Part shown: piece after piece, positions 58,127 to 64,000 of the stretch | Position numbering within the stretch: position 1 is the stretch's first letter | Layout of the letters: each line of letters begins with the position of its first letter | Source: VAZQ01 sp963721005 | Lineage (GTDB): Bacteria > Pseudomonadota > Alphaproteobacteria > Rhizobiales > Xanthobacteraceae | DNA length: 64,000 nt | Direction: 5' to 3' | Assembly: GCA_963721005.1 (NCBI GenBank) | Contig: CAVRHR010000007.1 | Span: forward strand, 1,116,001-1,180,000 | The notes under the pieces: generated by a model | Told to the model about the DNA's origin: nothing | The model's input: only the letters and a program-made list of their open reading frames with translations | Database searches by the model: none | Made by a program: the position numbers and the translations under genes

Positions 58127-59641
58127 ATGCTTTTTAACACTCCTGAATTCATTTTCGTGTTCCTGCCCGCTGCGCTCTTTGTTCACTATTGGCTCGCCCG
58201 CCGAAGCCCCGACGCCGCGATTGTGGGTACGACAATCTCCTCGCTCGTCTTCTACGGGTGGTGGAATCCTCCGTTCGTCGTGTTGCCGATCCTATCGATC
58301 TGCGCCAACTATCTGCTGGCCAAGAAGATGGTCGCCGCCGACAAGCAGACGAATCGGCGGCTGCTGATTGCCGGAATCGTCGCCAATTTGCTCATTCTTT
58401 GCTACTTCAAGTATGCGGATTTTCTGGTCTCCATCGTCGACGGTCACGCACCGCGGCCTCCGAATGTGCCGCTGGCGCTTTCGTTCACGACATTCGTGCA
58501 GATCGCGTTTCTGGTCGATGTCTACCGACGACGCATCCCGCTCGATTTGCGGCGCTACGCATTGTTTGTCGCGTTCTTTCCCCATCTCATTGCCGGACCG
58601 ATCGTGCGCTGGAGCAGTCTCGGCCGCCAGCTCGGCGATCCGGAACGCTATCGCGTCGATTGGGACAATGTAGCGCTTGGGCTCACGATCTTCATTTTCG
58701 GGCTGGTAAAGAAGGTGGTGCTCGCGGATTCCCTGGCACCGCATGTCGGCGGAGTGTTCGATGCCGCGGCGCGCGGCGATCCGGTGACGGCCTTCGCGGC
58801 CTGGGCCGGATGCGTGGCTTTTGCCGCCCAAATCTATTTCGATTTTTCCGGCTATTCGGACATGGCGATCGGCCTCGGCCTCCTGTTCAACTACCGGCTG
58901 CCGATCAATTTCGCGGCGCCGCTGCGCGCGACCAGCCTGTTCGACTTATGGCGCCGCTGGCACATTACCCTGTCGCGCTTCCTGCGCGATTTCCTCTACA
59001 TCCCGCTCGGCTTCGGGCGCCCCGGCCCGCTGCGGAAATCGATGAATCTGATGATCACGATGATGCTGGGCGGACTTTGGCACGGTGCCAACTGGACCTT
59101 CATCGCCTGGGGCGCATTTCATGGCGTGCTGCTGCTGATCAATGTCGGATGGCGGGAATTTCGCGGCCCCGGCCGGCCGGGACCCGCCGGCCGCCTGATG
59201 GGATGGGTGTTGACGTTCGGCACATTTGCCGCCGGCGCAGTGTTCTTCCGCTCGACCGATATTCACGGCTCCTGGCATCTTCTCACCGCCATGGCGGGAT
59301 TCGGCGACGCCCCGGTCGCGGACCGCCATTTTCAGATGGACGACTGGATGATCCGCCATGGCTACGTCTCGGACGAGCTGGTCCGCGCGTGGCTGGGCGC
59401 CACGTGGTCGGTGGTCGGCACGCTCTGGACCGCGGTGGCGCTCGTCATAATTCTGGCCGTGCCCGACACGATGGAGATCACCGGATACCGGGAGGGCGAC
59501 GCCCAATCCGACTGGCGGCGACCGGTCGGGTTTCTCGCCTGGCGGCCCTCGCCGGTTTCAGCCGGTATCGCAATGATCATGTTCGTCGTCGTCTTCTTGA
59601 ACATCGGCCGAGTGTCCGAGTTCCTTTATTATCAGTTCTGA
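58127..59641 (+). CDS. MBOAT family membrane-bound O-acyltransferase (AlgI-like)
   Basis: 504 residues with about ten or more hydrophobic helices. The opening MLFNTPEFIFVFLPAALFVH is the AlgI/DltB pattern; the catalytic His lies in LGGLWHGANWTFIAWGAFHG near residue 320, and IYFDFSGYSDMAIGLGLLFN is the other hallmark. AlgI-like proteins pass acetyl groups across the membrane for O-acetylation of an exopolysaccharide. The stop overlaps the start of the next gene by one base, so the two work together. No polysaccharide synthase is in the window. Confidence 0.9.
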   Translation: MLFNTPEFIFVFLPAALFVHYWLARRSPDAAIVGTTISSLVFYGWWNPPFVVLPILSICANYLLAKKMVAADKQTNRRLLIAGIVANLLILCYFKYADFLVSIVDGHAPRPPNVPLALSFTTFVQIAFLVDVYRRRIPLDLRRYALFVAFFPHLIAGPIVRWSSLGRQLGDPERYRVDWDNVALGLTIFIFGLVKKVVLADSLAPHVGGVFDAAARGDPVTAFAAWAGCVAFAAQIYFDFSGYSDMAIGLGLLFNYRLPINFAAPLRATSLFDLWRRWHITLSRFLRDFLYIPLGFGRPGPLRKSMNLMITMMLGGLWHGANWTFIAWGAFHGVLLLINVGWREFRGPGRPGPAGRLMGWVLTFGTFAAGAVFFRSTDIHGSWHLLTAMAGFGDAPVADRHFQMDDWMIRHGYVSDELVRAWLGATWSVVGTLWTAVALVIILAVPDTMEITGYREGDAQSDWRRPVGFLAWRPSPVSAGIAMIMFVVVFLNIGRVSEFLYYQF

Positions 59642-60678
59642 TGAGCGGACACATGCAACCACGGGCCTATGCGGTCACGCTTTTGGTCTCGGCCCTGAGC
59701 TTGTTTCTCGCGGTCGTCGGCACAAATCTCATGATCGATCCGACGGGGGTCTTCGGCACCAAGCTTCTGCCGCCATCGCTCAACTACAATGATCGCTATG
59801 CGACGTTGGTCGAGTTTCAATCGCAGCCGGACCGATTTGACGGGCTGCTCTTCGGATCGTCGCGGTCGCGAGCCATCAGCCCCGACGAGCTGTCACATCA
59901 CGTCGGCGGAGTGACATTCGCCAATTTCCGCGTGAACGCCGGGATGCTGACGGACCATTTGACGGCCCTGGACTATGTGCTGCACCAGAAAGCGGCCAAG
60001 GGCCAACGGATCAAGGCGGTCTTCATCCTTCTTGATCCGGATTCGTTCGGCGCAAGGCCCTTCACCAACCAGAGCCTGGCCTATGCCACCCCGCCGGCGC
60101 TATCGGGGGAGAACCCGATTCGCTTCTGGTGGCAAAACCTGATGGCGATCCAATTCGAAGGCTGGCGCAGCACCCTCCGGGAAGCGCTCGGAAATGGCCG
60201 ACCGGTCGCACCGTCAATCGTCGGGCCCCGATCCGGCGACCTCTTGAGGAGGGTCATAGCGAGCGCTAGTCCTGGCGCAAACGCGCAATCAATGACGCCG
60301 GCCACGCCTTCCAAGGCCGAAGCGCCGATTGCCGAAAGGGTCACCGACAGGCCGCTTTACCTGCAGTATCTCGAGCTCTGGAAGAGGTTCGTGGCCCTCT
60401 GTCGCGAGAACGACATCGAGCTGATAGTTGCGATCAGTCCACTCAGCCAGCACGTTGCGTCCGAGTATGATCCCTCCGATCTTTCGAGGGCTATTGACGA
60501 TATCAGCCAACTCGCTCCGGTTTGGGATTTCACCGATGAGGCCCGGGTCTCGAGCAACCCTGGCTTATGGACCGACATCCTTCATTTCGTGCCGGAAGTC
60601 GGAAGGATGATGATCGAGAGAATATTCGGCGACCCGCTCCCGCCGGAGTGGGAGCATTTTGGTCGCTACCGAAGGTAG
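59641..60678 (+). CDS. AlgJ/AlgX-like SGNH-type partner of the MBOAT acyltransferase
   Basis: 345 residues. An N-terminal hydrophobic anchor (YAVTLLVSALSLFLAVVGTN) precedes a periplasmic domain. FGSSRSRAISPDE holds a GSSRS block with the likely catalytic Ser, and TDILHFVPEVGRMM near the C-terminus holds an Asp-x-x-His pair. This suits an SGNH-type O-acetyltransferase or esterase domain that receives acyl groups from the MBOAT. The start overlaps the MBOAT stop in TGATG, implying coupling. The polymer acted on is unknown. Confidence 0.75.
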   Translation: MSGHMQPRAYAVTLLVSALSLFLAVVGTNLMIDPTGVFGTKLLPPSLNYNDRYATLVEFQSQPDRFDGLLFGSSRSRAISPDELSHHVGGVTFANFRVNAGMLTDHLTALDYVLHQKAAKGQRIKAVFILLDPDSFGARPFTNQSLAYATPPALSGENPIRFWWQNLMAIQFEGWRSTLREALGNGRPVAPSIVGPRSGDLLRRVIASASPGANAQSMTPATPSKAEAPIAERVTDRPLYLQYLELWKRFVALCRENDIELIVAISPLSQHVASEYDPSDLSRAIDDISQLAPVWDFTDEARVSSNPGLWTDILHFVPEVGRMMIERIFGDPLPPEWEHFGRYRR

Positions 60679-60706
60679 ATCGGGGTGTCGCCGCGGCGCG
60701 TGCCGG

Positions 60707-61735
60707 TCACTGCCCGAGATAGCGCTTCGCCTGATCCACCAATTCCTTCGGCGTCGCCGCGACCGACCGCACCATCTGCTGCACCTCCTCGCCACTCATG
60801 GGCTCGATGGTGAGGTGGCGCTTGGCGATATCGGCCAGGAATTCGGGATCCTGCATGGTCGCCATGAAGGCGCGGCGCAAGGCGTCGGCGCGCTCGGGCG
60901 GGATGCCGGGCTCGGCCACCACCGTGCGTCCGATATCGGGGCCGCTGCCCAGGAGACCCAGTATCTGGCGCGAGCGCTCGTCGACCGCGAGATCGAGGAG
61001 AGCCGGGCTGTCCGGCAGCTCAGCGATCCGGTGCGCCCCTTGCGCGTACAGGACGCGGATCTTCTTGTCGGTGATCCAGTCCTGGTGATTGGTCTGGATC
61101 GCCTCCCATGCCATGCCGCCGATCGATTCGGCCTCGCCGCGCATCATCGCCAGTGCCTGGTCGGGCGAGCCGCGGAATCCCAGGATCACCTTGATCCTGG
61201 TCCCGATCAGATCGTTGAGCGCGGTCGGGATGAAGCTCGAGGTGTTCGATGCCACCGTGCCGGCCATCAACAGCTCGCGGTGCTTGGCCTCCTCGATGGT
61301 CTGCACCGGCGCGGTGTGCCACACCACCGATACGGTCGCGGTCGACACGATGCGCCCGATCCATACCAGCTTGACCGGATCGAACTCGCCCGGGCCGCCG
61401 AGCACCTTGCCGAGCGTGAGCGCGTCGATGAACACGCCGAGCGAGGTGCCGTCCTGCGGGGTCACCGACGACATGTAGCCGGCAGCCTTCATGCCGCTGC
61501 CGCCCAGCATGCTCTTGATCACGATCGGCGGATTACCCGGGATATGGCGGGTGAAATAGGGCGCGAACACGCGGGCATAGAGATCATAGCCGCCGCCGGG
61601 CGGGAAGCCGACATAAAGGCTGACGGTCTTGCCGCGGTAGAAATCGGCGGTCGCATCCGCCGTGGCGGAGCCGTGCGCCGCCAGCATCAGGGCGCAGGCA
61701 CCCACCAGAACCCGCCACACCCGCCCGCCGATCAT
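60707..61735 (-). CDS. TctC/Bug-family periplasmic substrate-binding protein
   Basis: 342 residues. Signal VLVGACALMLAAHGSATA; mature ADFYRGKTVSLYVGFPPGGG, then IKSMLGGSGMKAAGYMSSVT, LNDLIGTRIKVILGFRGSPD and a C-terminal KRHLTIEPMSGEEVQQMVRS. It belongs to the same divergent subgroup as the protein at 50006-51061. It is the last gene of a minus-strand trio with two metal-dependent hydrolases, 25 bases downstream of the nearer one, which points to import of their substrate. Confidence 0.88.
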   Translation of the reverse strand: MIGGRVWRVLVGACALMLAAHGSATADATADFYRGKTVSLYVGFPPGGGYDLYARVFAPYFTRHIPGNPPIVIKSMLGGSGMKAAGYMSSVTPQDGTSLGVFIDALTLGKVLGGPGEFDPVKLVWIGRIVSTATVSVVWHTAPVQTIEEAKHRELLMAGTVASNTSSFIPTALNDLIGTRIKVILGFRGSPDQALAMMRGEAESIGGMAWEAIQTNHQDWITDKKIRVLYAQGAHRIAELPDSPALLDLAVDERSRQILGLLGSGPDIGRTVVAEPGIPPERADALRRAFMATMQDPEFLADIAKRHLTIEPMSGEEVQQMVRSVAATPKELVDQAKRYLGQ

Positions 61736-61760
61736 CGCCGCAGCTCCATTGTTCCGCCCG

Positions 61761-62690
61761 CTACAGCTTGAGCAGCATCTTGGCGTTGCCGCTCAAAATC
61801 CGGTCCTTGTCGGCCGCGCCGAGATCGAGATTGCGCACCAGGTCGAGGCCGCGCTGCTTGAGGGCGACCAGCATCGGCGAATCGGTGCCGAAGATCAAAC
61901 GGTCGGCGCCCACGGTCCTGATCGCGCATTCGACCGCAGGCGCGTGGTAGCACACGGTGTCGAGATAGATGCCGCGCAGATAATCGCTGGGCTTGCGGGC
62001 GATGTACAACGGCGGCCCATAGGGACCCAGGATGTAGGGGTCGTCGCGCAGCTCGTAGGCATAGTCCATGCGTCCGATGATCTCACAGATCCCGCCGCCC
62101 AGATGGCTGGCGACGAACTTGAGGGTCGGAAACTCCTCGAACACGCCGTTCACGATCAGGCGCGCCAGCGCCAGGCAAGCATCGAACGGGCGACCGACGC
62201 TCGAGGCCAGGCGGAACTCCCGCATCCGTTCCTCGCCGAAGCCGACCGAGGGCGGATGCATGAAGACCGGGATGTCGAGCGCGGTCGCGAGCGCGAAGAA
62301 CGGCCGCGCGTCGGCATCGTCCGGATAGGCGCCGCGGTGGCTCGAGGAGATCAACACGCCGCGCAGGTCGTCCTCTTTGACGGCGCGCTCGAGCTCCCTC
62401 AGATGACCGTCGCCGCCGCCCGGGATCGCGGTCGCGATCGCCACCAGCTTGTCTTTGTGCCGGTCGCGCAGCGAGGCCATGTACTCGTTCGCCCCGCGGA
62501 TCACCGGCAATGCCTCGTCGCGGGTGAAGCTCTTGAGGTAATGGCCGGAGTTCGAGATCACGCTGAAGTCGAGGCCGACCTCGTCGTGCAGCCGCAGCAC
62601 GTTCTCGACGGTGGCGGGGCAATTGCCCTTCCAGAACGGCAGCGCCTGCTCGCGGGGAGAATGAACGTGGGTATGCCAGTCGATGATCAT
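61761..62690 (-). CDS. Amidohydrolase family protein
   Basis: 309 residues from the ATG at 62690. The metal motif WHTHVH opens the protein (MIIDWHTHVHSPREQALPFW); further ligand regions are PVFMHPPSVGFG, FVASHLGGGICEIIGRM and FGTDSPMLVALKQ with the catalytic Asp. This is the amidohydrolase_2 group of decarboxylases and hydrolases of aromatic and ring-opened acids. It lies 54 bases after the LigI-like gene. The exact reaction is unknown. Confidence 0.88.
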   Translation of the reverse strand: MIIDWHTHVHSPREQALPFWKGNCPATVENVLRLHDEVGLDFSVISNSGHYLKSFTRDEALPVIRGANEYMASLRDRHKDKLVAIATAIPGGGDGHLRELERAVKEDDLRGVLISSSHRGAYPDDADARPFFALATALDIPVFMHPPSVGFGEERMREFRLASSVGRPFDACLALARLIVNGVFEEFPTLKFVASHLGGGICEIIGRMDYAYELRDDPYILGPYGPPLYIARKPSDYLRGIYLDTVCYHAPAVECAIRTVGADRLIFGTDSPMLVALKQRGLDLVRNLDLGAADKDRILSGNAKMLLKL

Positions 62691-62744
62691 GTCGCCTGAT
62701 ATCGCGAAGAGCGCGCGCCCGGGGCCGGTCGCCCGAGCCCGCAA

Positions 62745-63710
62745 CTAGAATCCGTAAAGGCGCGCCGGATTGTCGACCAGGATGGTCTTGCGGGTGGCTG
62801 CATCGGGTGCCCAGACCGGCAGCTGGTTCAAGACCGCCCCGTCGTCGATCTGCCACAGCGGCGAGATGTCGGTCACCTTGCGGCCCGGCCCGGTGACCGA
62901 GTTGGGATGCGGCCAATCGGTGCCCCAGACGATCCGCTCCGCATTGGCGGCGATCAGCGCGCGGGCGAGCGGCGCCACGTCCGGGTAGTCGGGCGCCTTC
63001 GTCGAGGCCCGATAGGCGCCAGAAATCTTCACATAGGCCTTGCCGGAGCGGACCAGATCGACGAGATCGGCGAAGCCCGGCTGCGACAGCCCGAGCGCCG
63101 CCTGGGCGCCGCCGAAATGGTCGAACACGGTCGGCACCGGCGCGGCCAGCACCAGGTCCTTGATGCCGGCGATCACGGCGAGGTTGGTGTAGATTTGGAT
63201 GTGCCAATTGCGGCTCGCCATGCGGGGCAGCGCCGCCTGGAAGCGCTCGCGGGCGAGACCGGGATCGTTGCCGCCGCCGGTCGCGAGATTGAGGCGGATG
63301 CCGCGGATGCCGGCCTTGCCCATGGCGTCGAGGTCGGCGTTGGTGGTCTTGTCGTCGATCACCGCCACGCCGCGCGCATCGCTGCCGCGCGCCTTCATGC
63401 CGTAGAGGGTGGCGGCATTGTCGGTGCCGTAGACGCTCGGCGTCACGATCACCACGCGCCTGATATGCAGGGCGCGATGGAGCGACGCCATCTCCTCGGG
63501 CAGCGCAGTCTCCGGCGTATAGACCCGCCCGGCGAAGAACGGAAATCGATCGGGATCGCCGTGGATGTGGGTGTGGCAGTCGCAGGCGTCGGGCGGGACG
63601 TCGAAATTCACCGGCGTCGCGGGCTGCGCCGCCTTGGCAAGGCTCGGTCTGGTCGGCATCAGGGCTCCCGCACTCATTGCGCCGATCAACGCATGGCGTC
63701 GTGTCAGCAT
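62745..63710 (-). CDS. Exported 2-pyrone-4,6-dicarboxylate lactonase-like amidohydrolase
   Basis: 321 residues from the ATG at 63710, preceded by GGAGGAA. The N-terminus is a Tat-type signal (LTRRHALIGAMSAGALMPTR), unexpected for the normally cytoplasmic LigI. The pattern DACDCHTHIHGDPDRFPFFA and IVWGTDWPHPNS is that of PDC hydrolase and sugar-lactonase relatives. It would open a lactone or hydrolyse a related ester. It is first in a set with another amidohydrolase and a TctC protein. Confidence 0.83.
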   Translation of the reverse strand: MLTRRHALIGAMSAGALMPTRPSLAKAAQPATPVNFDVPPDACDCHTHIHGDPDRFPFFAGRVYTPETALPEEMASLHRALHIRRVVIVTPSVYGTDNAATLYGMKARGSDARGVAVIDDKTTNADLDAMGKAGIRGIRLNLATGGGNDPGLARERFQAALPRMASRNWHIQIYTNLAVIAGIKDLVLAAPVPTVFDHFGGAQAALGLSQPGFADLVDLVRSGKAYVKISGAYRASTKAPDYPDVAPLARALIAANAERIVWGTDWPHPNSVTGPGRKVTDISPLWQIDDGAVLNQLPVWAPDAATRKTILVDNPARLYGF

Positions 63711-63812
63711 GGTTTCCTCCAGCATAATTCCAGAAGGTTACGCATCGTGATTATTTGCCGGCACAGCCTATCGCCGCCGCGGCATCGAGGAAAGGTAGCA
63801 GGCGGCAAAACG

Positions 63813-64000
63813 CTAAGGCTTGGACTCCTGCGCACGCCCCCCGAGCCCGCGCAACAGATCGGGCAGATCCAGGAAAGTCACGAGCTTCTCGACGCCATCG
63901 GGGGAAATGTTGCGTCGAAGATGACTGCTATCGCGGAACAGGAACTCGCCTCCGATGAAGGTGATGCAGTCGGGTCGGCACATTTTGTCGGTCGGGAAAA
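63813..64000 (-). CDS. C-terminal end of an SGNH-type acyltransferase, 5' part outside window
   Basis: The minus-strand frame is open to the window edge and gives about 61 residues: FPTDKMCRPDCITFIGGEFL then FRDSSHLRRNISPDGVEKLV, ending RAQESKP and a stop at 63813-63815. DSSHL resembles the Asp-x-x-His block of the SGNH domain fused to OafA/YrhL-type acyltransferase-3 proteins. With the MBOAT/AlgJ-like pair 3 kb away, a surface-polysaccharide O-acylation theme is plausible. The family call rests on a short segment. Confidence 0.5.
   Translation of the reverse strand, partial: FPTDKMCRPDCITFIGGEFLFRDSSHLRRNISPDGVEKLVTFLDLPDLLRGLGGRAQESKP

Noticed and set aside
57799..58137. 112-codon plus-strand frame ahead of the MBOAT gene
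   Set aside because: Ends just past the MBOAT start in another frame, Arg-rich, no ribosome-binding site and no family resemblance.

Overview
The window reads as accessory chromosome from a GC-rich (about two-thirds G+C by eye) alphaproteobacterium, most likely Hyphomicrobiales of the Nitrobacteraceae/Xanthobacteraceae type. This rests on the many orphan TctC/Bug-type binding proteins, the FbpABC-like importers next to catabolic genes, the Sox and isoquinoline-1-oxidoreductase (Ior) type genes, and the families of short palindromic repeats in nearly every gap. The taxonomic call is an inference; no rRNA or tRNA gene was found.

Layout. 1-6 kb: the 3' part of a hydantoinase B gene, a chimeric patch of two gene fragments, a SulP anion transporter with an NTF2-like partner, and an NAD-dependent dehydrogenase. 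6-14.3 kb (minus strand): a candidate hydroxycinnamate (ferulate/coumarate) operon with ABC binding protein, permease, NDP-forming acyl-CoA synthetase (FerA-like, one frameshift), ABC ATPase, hydroxycinnamoyl-CoA hydratase-lyase and a TctC protein. 14.7-21.2 kb (plus): IorAB-type molybdenum hydroxylase, flavocytochrome c sulfide dehydrogenase (fccAB, frameshift in fccB) and soxXYZA without soxB or soxCD. 21.2-28.4 kb: two toxin-antitoxin pairs, a ring-cleavage cassette (extradiol dioxygenase, FAH-family hydrolase, Rieske protein, amidohydrolase), and a stretch of decayed antitoxin, helicase and dioxygenase fragments. 28.4-33.7 kb (minus): a second FbpABC-like importer ending in an extradiol dioxygenase. 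33.9-40.3 kb: a Tat-exported thiamine-diphosphate enzyme with a c-type cytochrome, a TctC protein, a tiny membrane protein, a GMC oxidoreductase and an IalB-like protein. 40.6-47.5 kb: a two-partner secretion pair; the exoprotein carries an N-terminal TPS domain, GLUG-type repeats and a C-terminal subtilisin domain in which the usual catalytic Asp is Asn. 47.7-56.9 kb: a second catabolic cassette (hydrolase, dioxygenase, TctC protein, amidohydrolase, Rieske; then epimerase, dioxygenase, TctC protein) and a Cys-nucleophile hydrolase. 57-64 kb: an unknown protein, an MBOAT/AlgJ-like O-acylation pair, a TctC protein with two metal-dependent hydrolases, and the end of an SGNH-type acyltransferase.

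How it works together: most of the window looks like uptake and breakdown of aromatic acids. Periplasmic binding proteins and ABC importers take up substrates, CoA ligation and chain cleavage or ring cleavage follow, and FAH-type, alpha/beta and amidohydrolase enzymes process the products. A separate periplasmic electron-transfer block (Ior, Fcc, Sox, ThDP enzyme with cytochrome) would feed c-type cytochromes. Five frameshifts in four otherwise well-conserved genes are all of the same sign (one extra base), and three of them lie in or beside G runs. This suggests consensus errors in the sequence rather than decay.
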